Origin: Chersky-840 sp963848335
GTDB lineage: Bacteria; Actinomycetota; Acidimicrobiia; Acidimicrobiales; UBA8190
Length of the DNA stretch: 64,000 bases
Reading direction: 5' to 3'
Assembly (NCBI GenBank): GCA_963848335.1
Contig: CAWKDD010000001.1
Coordinates: forward strand, 1,736,001 to 1,800,000
Positions 14,178 to 23,031 of this stretch are shown here, in pieces; position 1 is the first letter of the stretch; each line of letters starts with the position of its first letter. Made by a program: the position numbers and the translations under genes. The notes under the pieces are model-generated. The model was given only the letters and a program-made list of their open reading frames with translations, did not search any database and was not told where the DNA came from.

Positions 14178-14273
14178 GCGGAGGTGGCGTGGCTGGCGCC
14201 CGGGACGACACTGGCCCTGCTGCAGCCCCCGTAGGATACCCCGCGTGTACCGGCCACCTGCGCACGGACACCG

Positions 14274-15498
14274 GTGACACTCCCGGGCGGGCCCGCCGCG
14301 CCCGGGCCGCCCGCCGGCCAGGCCGGCGACCCGGCCCCCGCACTCGACGTCGTCGTGGTCGGAGGGGGCGTCATCGGCCTGGCCTCGGCGTGGCGGATGG
14401 CGGCCCGGGGCATGGCGGTGGCCGTCGTCGATCCCGACGCCGGGCCGGGGCGCGTCGTGGGCGGCGGCCGGGATGCTCGCCCCGGTGAGCGAGGTGCACC
14501 ACGGCGAGGAGCCGCTCCTGGCCCTGGCCCTGGCGTCGGCCCGCGGTGGCCGGCCTTCGCGGCCGAGCTGAGCGCGAGCCGTGGGCCGGCCCGTCGGCTA
14601 CCGCACCTCGGGCACGCTGGTGGTGGCCGCCGACGACGGCGACCGGGCCTGGGCCGAGGAGCTCTACGACTTCCAGCGCCACCTCGGTCTCGACGTGGAG
14701 TGGCTCACGGGCCGCCGGGCCCGACAGCTCGAGCCCGGCATCGCCCCCGGGGTGCGCGGCGCGGTCTGGGCGCCGGGCGACCACCAGGTGGACAACCGCC
14801 TGCTCGTGGGAGCGCTCCTGGACGCGGCGGCGGCGGCAGGCGTCGGCGTCCGCCGCGACCGCGCCGTCGCGCGTCGAGTGCTCGGGCGGCTCGGTGACCG
14901 GCGTGCGCCTGGCCGGGGGTGCGACGCTGCGGGCCGGGGACCGTCGTCCTGGCCGCGGGGTGCTGGTCGGGCCGGCTCGAGGGTCTGCCGCCCGGGGCGG
15001 TGCCGGCGGTGCGTCCCGTGAAGGGACAGATCCTGCGCCTCTTGCCCTCCGAGCGCGCCCCGGTGATCGGACCGGACCGTGCGGGGCATGGTCCAGGGGA
15101 CGTCGGTCTACGTCGTGCCCCGCGCCGACGGCACCGTCGTGGTGGGTGCCACCGTCGAGGAACGGGGCTACGACACCACGGTCACGGCCGGGGCCGTCTA
15201 CGAGCTGCTCCGGGACGCGCACCGGGTCGTGCCCGGCGTCACCGAGATGGTCCTCGGGGAGAGTGCCGCCGGCCTGCGGCCCGGCTCCCCCGACAACGCG
15301 CCCGTGGTGGGCCCGGCCTCGGTCCAGGGCGCCGACGGCCTGGTGGTGGCGACGGGCCACTACCGGCAGGGGATCCTGCTCGCCCCGCTCACGGCCGAGG
15401 CGGTGGCCGCCATCGTCTCGGGCGACGAGCCCCCCGAGGAGCTGGCCGCCTTCGGCCCTGGTCGCTTCTCCTCCGCCCCGGCGCGCGCCGGCACCTGA
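14274..15498 (+). CDS. thiO: Glycine oxidase ThiO, several apparent frameshifts
   Basis: FAD-dependent oxidase that supplies dehydroglycine for the thiazole of thiamine. The N-terminal dinucleotide-binding motif VVVVGGGVIGLASAWRMAARG is clear. The middle (GYRTSGTLVVAADDGDRAW, PGDHQVDNRLLVGALL) and the C-terminus (GLRPGSPDNAPVVGP, GHYRQGILLAPLTAEAV) match the D-amino-acid-oxidase/ThiO family. Frame changes are needed near 14450, 14545, 14580, 14875, 14940 and 15078. All but one are +1, in G or C runs, and no piece is missing. It is the first gene of thiO-thiS-thiG-thiD. I saw no TPP riboswitch in the 96-nt gap before it; a TAGGAT -10-like element lies near 14232. Confidence 0.8.
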
Positions 15499-15597
15499 AC
15501 GGGGTGCCATGCTGGCGCCGTGACGAGACACACGACAGGCGCGGCGCTGATCCCGGTGCCGACCGGGGCCCGACGCGGGGCCCGATGCGGGAGCCGG

Positions 15598-15807
15598 ATG
15601 CCAGGGCTCGGGATCCTGGTGAACGGCACGGCGCGCGTCGTCGCGCCCGGTGCCACGGTGGCCGACCTCGTGTCCTCGTGGTGCACGTCGCCCGACGGCA
15701 TCGCCGTGGCGCGCAACCGCGAGGTCGTGCCCCGCAGCGAGTGGGGCACCACTCCCCTGGCGCCCCACGACGTCGTCGAGATCGTGACGGCGGCGGCGGG
15801 AGGCTGA
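15598..15807 (+). CDS. thiS: Sulfur-carrier protein ThiS
   Basis: 69 residues from ATG 15598, starting MPGLGILVNGTARVV. It is a ubiquitin-fold sulfur carrier ending in the diagnostic Gly-Gly (VTAAAGG), whose C-terminus is thiocarboxylated and donates sulfur to ThiG. A longer frame from GTG 15520 exists, but its first 26 residues are not ThiS-like. The stop is followed almost immediately by the GTG start of thiG. Confidence 0.88.
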   Translation: MPGLGILVNGTARVVAPGATVADLVSSWCTSPDGIAVARNREVVPRSEWGTTPLAPHDVVEIVTAAAGG

Positions 15808-15808
15808 G

Positions 15809-16589
15809 GTGGTCGAGGACCCGACCGACTTCGTCATCGCCGGCCGCACCCTGCCCTCGCGCCTCGTGCTCGGCACGGGCGGCATCTCGAGCCCCGAGGT
15901 CCTCGACGACGTGGTGGCGGCATCGGGCTCGTCGCTGGCCACCGTGGCCCTGCGCAGGGTCGACCCCGCGGCGCGCGGGGGGATCCTCGACGTCCTGGCC
16001 GGGCAGGGCGTAGAGGTGCTGCCCAACACCGCGGGCTGCTTCACCGCCGCCGAAGCGGTGCTCACCGCCAAGCTGGCACGCGAGGCCTTCGAGACCGACT
16101 GGGTGAAGCTCGAGGTGATCGGGGACGAGGACACGCTGCTCCCCGACGCCGTCGAGCTGCTCGACGCCGCCGAGCAACTGTGCGACCAGGGATTCGTGGT
16201 CCTGCCCTACACCAACGACGACCCCGTGCTCGCCCGTCGCCTGGAGCAGGCCGGCTGCGCGGCCGTCATGCCCCTGGGCTCGCCCATCGGCAGCGGCCTC
16301 GGGATCCGGAACCCGCACAACATCGCCCTCATCGCCCAGCGGTGCCACCGTCCCCGTCGTCCTCGACGCCGGCATCGGCACCGCGTCCGACGCCACCTTG
16401 GCCATGGAGCTCGGGTGTGCGGGGGTCATGGTCGCCACCGCCATCACCCGCGCCCGGCAACCGGCGCGCATGGCCGGCGCCTTCCGCGCCGCGGTGGAAG
16501 CCGGGTACCAGGCGCGGCTGGCCGGTCGCATCCCCCGGCGTTTCCTGGCCCGAGCCTCGAGCCCGGTGGAGGGCATGCTCGACCTCTGA
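15809..16589 (+). CDS. thiG: Thiazole synthase ThiG, one apparent frameshift
   Basis: TIM-barrel enzyme that builds the thiazole phosphate from deoxyxylulose 5-phosphate, dehydroglycine and ThiS thiocarboxylate. The start (FVIAGRTLPSRLVLGTGG), the Schiff-base lysine region (FETDWVKLEVIGDEDTLLPD) and the GSPIGSGLGIRNPHNI phosphate site are present. The rest (VPVVLDAGIGTASDATLAMELG, then VMVATAITRARQPARMA) is in another frame after an extra G near 16340. With that base removed the protein is about 259 residues, the usual size. Its GTG start at 15809 lies 1 nt after the thiS stop. Confidence 0.87.
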
Positions 16590-16613
16590 CCTACGCTGCC
16601 GCCGTGGATCCCC

Positions 16614-17483
16614 GTGCTGGCCATGACCATCGCCGGGTCCGACTCGGGTGGCGGCGCCGGGATCCAGGCCGACCTCAAGACCTTCGCCGCCCACGGGGTG
16701 TTCGGCACCAGCGTCGTCACCGCCGTGACCGCCCAGAACACCGCGGAGGTGCGCGGCGTCCACGTCGTCGATCCCGCCTTCGTGGACCTGCAGATCGACA
16801 CCGTGCTGTCGGACCTTCCCGTGGCCTCGGTGAAGACGGGGATGCTCGCCTCCTCGGCGACGGTGGCCGCGGTGGCCCGGTGGGCGGCTGCGGGCGCGCT
16901 CCCCAATCTCGTCGTCGATCCCGTCCTCGTCGCCTCGACGGGGCGCCCGCTGCTCGACGACGACGCCGTCGACACCTACCGCCGGCTCCTGCTCCCCCAC
17001 GCCCTCGTGGTGACGCCCAACATCCGCGAGGCGGCGCTGCTGGCCGACACGCCCGTCGCCGACGAGGAGGGCATGGTGCGCGCCGCGCACCGACTGGCCG
17101 ACACCGGGGTCGAGGCGGTGATGGTGAAAGGCGGCCATCTCCGGGGAAGGCGCGCTCCCGACGTCGTGCTCCTGGACGCGACCGTGCACGTCCTCGACGG
17201 GCCCCGGGTCACGTCGCCCAACGACCACGGCACGGGCTGCACCCTGTCGGCCGCCACCGCCGCCCTCCTGGCGCGCGGCACCGACCTGTCGGACGCGTTG
17301 GAGCGCGCCAAGGCGTTCGTGACGGCCGCATTGGTGGGATCGGCCTCGTGGCGTCTGGGCGCAGGCCACGGTCCGCTCGACCACTTCGGGTGGGGTGCGG
17401 CAGGAGACGCGGGCCGACGAGCGGATCGCTCGTCGGCCGCGCCCCCCGTAGACGCCCAACAGGTGGGCGAGTCACCCCCCTAG
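16614..17483 (+). CDS. thiD: Hydroxymethylpyrimidine/phosphomethylpyrimidine kinase
   Basis: Ribokinase-family kinase that phosphorylates HMP and HMP-P for thiamine synthesis. It opens with MLAMTIAGSDSGGGAGIQAD and has the ATP/Mg site VVDPVLV and the anion-hole motif NDHGTGCTLSAA containing the catalytic Asp/Gly. GTG 16614 is used here. A GTG at 16604 would fit better (MDPVLAMTIAG) if one C of the CCCC run is extra. The last 30 residues are not conserved and overlap a perfect hairpin at 17412-17438, so the true end may be earlier. It closes the thiO-S-G-D cluster. Confidence 0.88.
   Translation: MLAMTIAGSDSGGGAGIQADLKTFAAHGVFGTSVVTAVTAQNTAEVRGVHVVDPAFVDLQIDTVLSDLPVASVKTGMLASSATVAAVARWAAAGALPNLVVDPVLVASTGRPLLDDDAVDTYRRLLLPHALVVTPNIREAALLADTPVADEEGMVRAAHRLADTGVEAVMVKGGHLRGRRAPDVVLLDATVHVLDGPRVTSPNDHGTGCTLSAATAALLARGTDLSDALERAKAFVTAALVGSASWRLGAGHGPLDHFGWGAAGDAGRRADRSSAAPPVDAQQVGESPP
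17412..17438 (+). terminator. Perfect 12-bp hairpin at end of thi cluster
   Basis: Arms 17412-17423 and 17427-17438 are exact reverse complements around a 3-nt loop. The hairpin overlaps the last codons of the thiD frame as read. Either thiD ends earlier, with a frame error, or the terminator starts inside the gene. No U-tract is visible. Confidence 0.45.
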
Positions 17484-17780
17484 ACACCGCGCCCCCGGCC
17501 AACACCTCGGTGGCACTCCCCCCGGGGCCCTTCCGGGCCCTGGTGTCGGGGACACTGTAGGACTCGGACCCCAGGCCGTCAACGCGTTTCGTAGAAGGTG
17601 TTTCACTCTGAGGGGTCGGTAGCGCCGCCCAAGGGCTACCTGACGTGGTCGGCTCGACACTCGCCCGGGGTTCGGGGGCCGGGACCCGCGGACGGGCCCT
17701 TGTACACTGGCCCGGCCACCGTGGTGCCCGTCGGGGCATCCCTGTCCCCGCCACCCGGTCCCGGCGGCGCCCACGCACCC
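17484..17780. other. Intergenic region between thiD and the next gene
   Basis: About 300 nt without a convincing gene. It holds a GGGCCC-based palindrome near 17525-17545 and a TACACT element (in TTGTACACT, about 17700) that could be a -10 for the downstream gene. No good -35 is seen, and no RNA gene was recognised. Confidence 0.4.
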
Positions 17781-18503
17781 ATGCCGAGCCCCGACGACCT
17801 CCCCGGCACCCCCCGCCCCAGGGCGCAAGGTGCCGCCTCCACCGCCGTCGACCCCCGCAGCAACGGCCACGGGCAGGCCCCCCCCGACCCGGTGTCCCCA
17901 CCCCGGGGCCGGCCCCCGGGCCCGAGCACCAAACCGGCGCTCATCGTCCTCGGGCTGATCCTGATGCTGTTCCTGCTGGGCGTGGGTCTCGAGCTCCTGA
18001 GCGGGAGCCAGAGCCGGCCCACCGCGGTCCCGAAGTCCGTCGTGACCGCCCGCGGCGCCGTGCTCCACGCCGTTCCGGCCCGGCCACTGCTGGGGGCCAT
18101 CGTCTCGGCGGGCCAACCCCCCGACGACCTGCTCGACGCCATGGCGGTGCCCCAGGGATCGGCCCCGGTGCCGAGCTCGGCGATCAACCAGGGTGTCGAG
18201 CTCTACGACCGCTCGCTGCGCTTCGAGGTGCCCGCCACCGAGCAGGACGTCATCTCGTTCTTCCGGGCCCAGCTCCCGTCCCAGCACTGGACGCGGCTGA
18301 GTCAGGGACCCGCCCCCAAGGTCCAGGGCGGATACCTGATCCTGGAGCAGCATCCCGCCAGCGACGGCCTCGAGTGGGACCTGGGCGTGACCGTGGCGCC
18401 CACGTACTTCGGGGCCCAGGAACCGGGCTCGAGCGTGCCCGGGGCGGGCGCGGGCACGACCTCGTTCACGCTGCGGCTCTACGCGGTCTCCGACCAGGAC
18501 TGA
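17781..18503 (+). CDS. Membrane-anchored hypothetical protein
   Basis: 240 residues from ATG 17781. A Pro-rich cytoplasmic N-terminus of about 55 residues is followed by one transmembrane helix (ALIVLGLILMLFLLGVGLELL) and an extracellular domain of about 150 residues. The outer domain contains FEVPATEQDVISFFRAQLP and ends in FTLRLYAVSDQD. I do not recognise a named family; similar single-pass proteins occur in actinobacteria. The frame is open upstream, but that part is low-complexity. The last 25 nt overlap the end of the convergent membrane-protein gene. Confidence 0.65.
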   Translation: MPSPDDLPGTPRPRAQGAASTAVDPRSNGHGQAPPDPVSPPRGRPPGPSTKPALIVLGLILMLFLLGVGLELLSGSQSRPTAVPKSVVTARGAVLHAVPARPLLGAIVSAGQPPDDLLDAMAVPQGSAPVPSSAINQGVELYDRSLRFEVPATEQDVISFFRAQLPSQHWTRLSQGPAPKVQGGYLILEQHPASDGLEWDLGVTVAPTYFGAQEPGSSVPGAGAGTTSFTLRLYAVSDQD

Positions 18504-20002
18504 GCAGGGCGCGAGGCGAGCACCCCGCTCGTCTCTCGCTGGCGCTCGACGTCTCGCTGGCGCTCGGCCTCGGACCGGCCCTCGACCTCGGACCGGCCGG
18601 CTCCGGCCGCGCCCACCGGGACCGGCTCCGACACCGGTTCGGGCTCCTCGGGCACGGGGTCGACGGTGTCCTCGCTGCGCAAGAGCCACGCCCACACGAA
18701 CAGGTCCACGGGGTAGAGCAGGTATCCCACGCGCGTGGCCGGCGCCAGCAGGATGGCCACGGTCATCACCCACGCCACGAGGCGCGACAGTGCCGCCGGG
18801 GTCTTCGGCCGGCGCCGCACCAGGACGTAGGTGAGCGCGGCCACGCCGGCGACGGCCACCGTCACGGTGAAGCCCCGGTGGAAGCCCGGGAACAGCGACA
18901 CCACGAGATGGCCGATCAAGGGACTGGCGGCGGGTGACTGCACCCCGGCCAGCCCGAGGGGGAAGCGCACGACGTTCTCGATGAAGGCCGGGAGGTTCTC
19001 GGCCGCGGTGGGCAGGACGGCGGGGATCATCACGCCCACGATGCCGGCGACGACGGCGAGCGAAGGCCGCCGACCCCGGAGCCCGTCCCGGTCCCGGGCC
19101 ACCAGGAAGGCCAGCGCGGCGAGGGGCCAGGCCGTGATCTTCATGGACGCGGCGACCCCGAGGGCCACGCCGGCCCACAGGGGTCGTCGTCGCTGCAACA
19201 GCACCAGGCCCAGGAGCAAGAGCGCCGCCACGGGGAGGTCGTCTCCGCCCGTGGCCAGGGGGAGGGCGGCGGTGGGCAGCACCGTCATGCTCTGGAGGGC
19301 CAGGACCCGGGGACCGGTCGGGCCCCGGCACAGGGCCATCGCCACCACCACCACCACGATGGTGAACACCGAGAAGGCCACACGGGCGTCGGTCAGCCGG
19401 GGCGACGCGTCGGTGCTGCGCGGGATGCCGAACACCGACATGAGCGGAAGGTACGGGTTGTAGACGTCGTAGGCCGGCTCCCCGGGCGGTGCGGTGATGT
19501 GCTCGTGGGGCCGGATGAAGATGTAGGGGTCCTTCCCCTTCACCCACGCCTCCCCGGAGCGCTCGACCACCGCCGTCTCGGGCTGGACGTGCGCGGTCCC
19601 TCCCGTGTCGGTCCGCCACAGCACCTCGAGCGAAAGCGGCATGAGCGTGGCGCCCAGGAAGACGACGAGGAAGATGACGGCGCGCGGTGTGGTCCAGTGC
19701 CAGGTCGGGCCGGGCTGCGCCTGGGTTCCACCCTCGACCCGGGTCTGGCCGGCCGCGGCCGCCGCCGCGGTGTCGCGCTCTTGGTGGCGACGGGCCAGGC
19801 GGGCCGCCAGCGCCGATGCCACCGCCCCGAAGGCGTAGGGCCCCACCGCCAGCCGCCCCCACTGCTGGTAGAGGCTGATCGACGCGAGCTGTGCCGTGCC
19901 GATGGCGAACAGCGCGGATGCGGCGTAGAGCACGGCATCCCGCTCCACGGGGCTCCACGACGCCATCGCCCGGGCACCCCGCCCGAGGAGGCCGGTGGAC
20001 AT
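18479..20002 (-). CDS. Polytopic membrane protein, GT87/DUF2029-like mannosyltransferase family
   Basis: About 507 residues from ATG 20002, with at least eight hydrophobic segments. A periplasmic loop with GKDPYIFIRPHEH and YDVYNPYLPLMSVFG resembles the first loop of GT-C glycosyltransferases, where an acidic residue is catalytic. Later helices (AALLLLGLVLL, SMKITAWPLAALAFL) fit the GT87/DUF2029 family, which uses polyprenyl-phosphate sugars to build cell-envelope mannans. Family assignment is moderate; substrate is unknown. The C-terminal 50 residues are charged and repetitive (EGRSEAERQRDVERQRE). GTG 20041 is an alternative start. Confidence 0.7.
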   Translation of the reverse strand: MSTGLLGRGARAMASWSPVERDAVLYAASALFAIGTAQLASISLYQQWGRLAVGPYAFGAVASALAARLARRHQERDTAAAAAAGQTRVEGGTQAQPGPTWHWTTPRAVIFLVVFLGATLMPLSLEVLWRTDTGGTAHVQPETAVVERSGEAWVKGKDPYIFIRPHEHITAPPGEPAYDVYNPYLPLMSVFGIPRSTDASPRLTDARVAFSVFTIVVVVVAMALCRGPTGPRVLALQSMTVLPTAALPLATGGDDLPVAALLLLGLVLLQRRRPLWAGVALGVAASMKITAWPLAALAFLVARDRDGLRGRRPSLAVVAGIVGVMIPAVLPTAAENLPAFIENVVRFPLGLAGVQSPAASPLIGHLVVSLFPGFHRGFTVTVAVAGVAALTYVLVRRRPKTPAALSRLVAWVMTVAILLAPATRVGYLLYPVDLFVWAWLLRSEDTVDPVPEEPEPVSEPVPVGAAGAGRSEVEGRSEAERQRDVERQRETSGVLASRPAQSWSETA

Positions 20003-20076
20003 GGCTCCATGGTAGGCCCCCACCACCGCCGCCACAGGCACTTCAAGGCCACGGACCGACCCACTACCCTACGGCC

Positions 20077-21126
20077 ATGTCGGGCGATGCCCCCACCGGT
20101 CCCGCCGAGGCGGCCACGGCGGCGGCCCGGCGCTTCCCCGCTTTCGTCGTCCGCCGCCGCGACGAGGAGGTCACGGGGGCGGTGGAGGATCTCGGTCTCG
20201 ACGACCTGCCCGAGGGCGAGGTGCTGATCGCGGTCTCGTGGTCGTCGGTCAACTACAAGGACGGCATGGTCACCGCGGCGGGGAACCGTGTGGCCCGCAT
20301 CTCCCCGCTCGTGCCCGGGGTGGACCTGGCCGGTGTCGTGGTGCACAGCGACGATCCCGACCTGGCGCCGGGGACCGAGGTCCTCGCCCACGGCGGCGAC
20401 CTCGGCGTGGCCCGCCACGGCGGCTACGCCCGCTACGCCCGCGTCCCGGCCGGGACCGCCCTCGCCCTCCCCGCCGGCCTGACGGCGCGCCAGGCCATGG
20501 CCATCGGGACCGCCGGCTTCACCGCCGCCCTGTCGCTGGACCAGCTCGAACGGCACGGCTTGCGCCCCGGGGACGGGCCCGTCGTGGTCACCGGGGCGTC
20601 GGGGGGCGTGGGGAGCTTCGCCGTCGTCCTGCTGGCCGGGCGCGGCTACGAGGTGGTGGCGAGCACGGGCAAGGACGACGAGCACGCCTGGCTCGAGAGT
20701 CTGGGGGCGGCACGGGTCATCGGGCGCCACGATCTCGACGAGGCCGGCGGCCGCGTGCTGGGTCCCGAGCACTGGGCGGGCGCCGTGGACTGCGTGGGAG
20801 GCGACACCCTGGCGCGGGTCCTGCAGTCGCTGCGCTACGGGGCGGCCGTGGCCGCCAGCGGGCTGACGGGGGGCACGGCCCTGGCCACCACGGTGTACCC
20901 CTTCATCACGCGGGGCGTGGCGCTGCTCGGGGTGGACTCGGTGCGCACGCCGGTCGAGCGGCGCCGCGAGGTGTGGGGACGTCTTGCCACCGACCTCCGT
21001 CCCGCGCCGCTCGAGGACCTGGTGGCCGGCGAGGTCCCCCTCGAGGGCGTGGCCGGGGCCCTCTCCGACATCCTGGCGGCGCGGGTGCGCGGCCGACTCC
21101 TGGTCGAGGTGGCCGCCGCTGATTGA
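20077..21126 (+). CDS. Acrylyl-CoA reductase-like quinone oxidoreductase (AcuI/YhdH family)
   Basis: 349 residues, zinc-independent medium-chain dehydrogenase/reductase. The N-terminus (PEGEVLIAVSWSSVNYKDGMV) and PLVPGVDLAGVVV are typical of the AcuI/YhdH group. The NADPH-binding loop VVVTGASGGVGSFAVVLLAGRG follows, and residue order to the C-terminus is uninterrupted. Family members reduce acryloyl-CoA to propionyl-CoA or act on quinones; in vivo substrate here is not shown. ATG 20077 is the start. The gene is divergent from the GT87-like gene (75 nt apart) and converges on the DUF4232 gene. Confidence 0.85.
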   Translation: MSGDAPTGPAEAATAAARRFPAFVVRRRDEEVTGAVEDLGLDDLPEGEVLIAVSWSSVNYKDGMVTAAGNRVARISPLVPGVDLAGVVVHSDDPDLAPGTEVLAHGGDLGVARHGGYARYARVPAGTALALPAGLTARQAMAIGTAGFTAALSLDQLERHGLRPGDGPVVVTGASGGVGSFAVVLLAGRGYEVVASTGKDDEHAWLESLGAARVIGRHDLDEAGGRVLGPEHWAGAVDCVGGDTLARVLQSLRYGAAVAASGLTGGTALATTVYPFITRGVALLGVDSVRTPVERRREVWGRLATDLRPAPLEDLVAGEVPLEGVAGALSDILAARVRGRLLVEVAAAD

Positions 21127-21129
21127 GGA

Positions 21130-21177
21130 CCCGGCCCCGGTCCTCCTCCCCGGCCCCGGTCCTCCTCGCCGGCCCCG
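21130..21177. repeat. Short imperfect GC-rich direct repeats
   Basis: An 18-19 nt unit built on CCCGGCCCCGGTCCTCCT occurs twice, plus a shortened third copy, in the gap between the convergent reductase and DUF4232 genes. It may act in termination; no stem with a U-tract is clear. Confidence 0.45.
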
Positions 21178-21181
21178 GCGC

Positions 21182-21877
21182 TCAGGACGTCGGCGGGGCC
21201 GTGGTCTGGGACTCGGGCGAGCCCGCCGCGAACACGGGCGAGACGGTCAGGGTCCCCGCCGAGCACGCCATGATCTGCACCGCCACCACGTCGTGGTCCA
21301 CGGCGTGGGGAGGCGTGATCTCGATCTGCGCCGCGGTGGGGCACGTGGTCTCGGTCCCCGAGGGCACGTCCGAGTAGGCGAGGTTGAAGTAGGCGGTGGC
21401 TCCCGGCGCCAGCTGCAGCGCGGCGGGGGCGAAATTCGTGAACTGGAGGTTGCCGCCGCTCACCACGTGGGTCGGGAGCTCGGTCCCCGAGGAGTCGAGG
21501 AGCTGGGCCGAGGGGTACCCGTCCATCGGGCACGGCGAGGTCGAGGAGTTGCGGAGGGCGAAGGTGAGCTCGAAGGTCCCCGCCGCCCCCTGGGACCCCA
21601 CCACACTGGACAGCAGGTCGCGCGCCGCGCACGCGGTCCCGGCCGCCGTCGACGACGTGGTGGTGGAGGGGATCGAGGTGCTCGCCGAGCTCCCTGTCGA
21701 CGTGGTGGCCCCGGTGCTCGACGTGGAGCCGTTGCCGTTGGACGAGCACGCCGACAGGACGAGGGCTCCCAGCACGACCACGATGACCACGGCCGGGCGC
21801 AACGGGCTCAACGGGCGCAACGGGCTGAGGCGGAGCGACCGACGCAGCCGGCACGGGGTGCCGCCGCGGCGCCACAC
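21182..21877 (-). CDS. DUF4232-domain lipoprotein
   Basis: 231 residues. An Arg-rich N-terminus is followed by a hydrophobic stretch (AVVIVVVLGALVLSAC) with the lipobox LSAC, so the protein is predicted to be anchored to the outer face of the membrane. A Ser/Thr linker of about 35 residues precedes a beta-rich domain (FELTFALRNSSTSPCPMDGYPSAQLLD...) typical of actinobacterial DUF4232. Its four cysteines could form two disulfides. Function of the family is unknown. The GTG/ATG choice in the first 20 residues is uncertain; a start nearer the hydrophobic stretch is possible. Confidence 0.75.
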   Translation of the reverse strand: MWRRGGTPCRLRRSLRLSPLRPLSPLRPAVVIVVVLGALVLSACSSNGNGSTSSTGATTSTGSSASTSIPSTTTSSTAAGTACAARDLLSSVVGSQGAAGTFELTFALRNSSTSPCPMDGYPSAQLLDSSGTELPTHVVSGGNLQFTNFAPAALQLAPGATAYFNLAYSDVPSGTETTCPTAAQIEITPPHAVDHDVVAVQIMACSAGTLTVSPVFAAGSPESQTTAPPTS

Positions 21878-21894
21878 GTGCAGCGGCCGAGTCC

Positions 21895-22399
21895 TCAGGA
21901 GCTGAAGTCCTCGGGGCGGACGGTGTCGAGGAACTGCCGGAACTCCCCCACCAGTTCGTCGGGGCTCGAGTCGCCGTCTTCGTCGTCATCGTCGGAGGGG
22001 AGCAGGATCCCCTCGGCGTCCATGAGCTCGTCGGCCACGAACAGCGGGCTCCCGGTGCGCACCGCCAGGGCCACGGCGTCGGAAGGGCGGCTCGACACGT
22101 TGAGCGTCCCCGTGCCGCGCTTGAGTTGCAGCTCGGCGAAGTAGGTGGCGGATCGCAACTCCGTGATCACGACGCGTTCGAGGCTCGCGCCCGAGCGCGT
22201 CGACGATGTCGCGCAACAGGTCATGGGTCATGGGCCGCGGTGTCGCCACACCTTGGATGGCGAACGCGATGGCCGTCGCCTCGGGTGCGCCGATGAAAAT
22301 CGGCAGCGTCCGGCCCAGGCCCTCGGCCTCGGTCAGCAGCAGCACGGGCGTGTTGGACTGCAGGTCCACCCTCACCGCGCTCAGCCGCACCTCGACCAT
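21895..22399 (-). CDS. Bifunctional nuclease family (DUF151), one apparent frameshift
   Basis: About 168 residues when joined. MVEVRLSAVRVDL, TPVLLLTEAEGLGRTLPIFIG and EATAIAFAIQG are the classic DUF151 start. After an extra G near 22195 (GGG in GCTCGGGCGCG) the frame continues as SLERVVITELRSATYFAELQL and SRPSDAVALAVRTGSPLFVADELM. A plant homologue has nuclease activity; the bacterial role is unclear. In mycobacteria this gene follows garA and ftsR, as here, though with hpt between. Confidence 0.82.
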
Positions 22400-22408
22400 G
22401 CATGAAAC

Positions 22409-22975
22409 TTACCGCCCGTAGAGGGCTCCGACATACGCGTCGGGGTCGGATTCGAGGGTCCTGGGGTCCCCCGCGGCGACGAAGGGAAGATTGCGGTAGC
22501 GGCCCGCCACGTCGAGCCCGTAGCCCAGGAGCAGGTCGTCGGGGGCTTCGAAGCCCGAGAAGCGCACCGTGACGGGGACGATCCGCCGCACCCGGCGGTC
22601 GAACAACGTGCACACCTCGAGCGTCTCGGGACCGCGGCGCCCGAGCTCCCCCAGGATGTAGGTGCAGGTGAGACCGGTGTCGACGATGTCCTCGACCAGC
22701 ACGACATGGCGGCCGTGCACGTCGTGATCGAGGTCCTTGACGATCCGTACCCGGCCGGTGCCCTCGGTGTAGGTCGAGATCCCCAGGAAGTCGACCTCGC
22801 AGGGGGCCGTGACCCGGCGCGCCAGATCCGCGACGAAGGGGAGGCTCCCCTTGAGCACCGCCACCAGCAGCATGCCGTCGGGGTAAGCGACCGACAGCTC
22901 CTCCCCCAGGCGGGCCACGGTCCGAGCCAGGTCGTCGCGGTCGTGGAGGACCCGTGCGTCACCGCGCCCGGTCAC
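22409..22975 (-). CDS. hpt: Hypoxanthine phosphoribosyltransferase
   Basis: 188 residues, purine salvage enzyme joining hypoxanthine or guanine to PRPP. The PRPP-binding loop is seen as VLVEDIVDTGLTCTYIL, with the conserved LLVAVLKGSLPFVADLARR and VDFLGISTY before it and the base-contacting FSGFEAPDDLLLGYGLD after it. Start GTG 22975 lies inside a 17-bp tandem repeat that also supplies the region upstream. It sits between ftsR and the DUF151 gene, an insertion relative to the mycobacterial order. Confidence 0.92.
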   Translation of the reverse strand: MTGRGDARVLHDRDDLARTVARLGEELSVAYPDGMLLVAVLKGSLPFVADLARRVTAPCEVDFLGISTYTEGTGRVRIVKDLDHDVHGRHVVLVEDIVDTGLTCTYILGELGRRGPETLEVCTLFDRRVRRIVPVTVRFSGFEAPDDLLLGYGLDVAGRYRNLPFVAAGDPRTLESDPDAYVGALYGR

Positions 22976-23031
22976 GCGCGGCGCCCGGTCACGCGCGGCG
23001 CCCGGTCACCCGCCGGGACCGGTCACCCGCC
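22964..23031. repeat. 17-bp tandem repeat, four copies, over hpt start
   Basis: Units at 22964-22980 and 22981-22997 are identical; 22998-23014 differs at the 3' end and 23015-23031 is degenerate. The array covers the whole ftsR-hpt junction, including the hpt start codon and its upstream translation region. Each copy contains GTGACCGG on the minus strand. Because 17 is not a multiple of three, changes in copy number would move alternative starts between frames. Confidence 0.7.
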
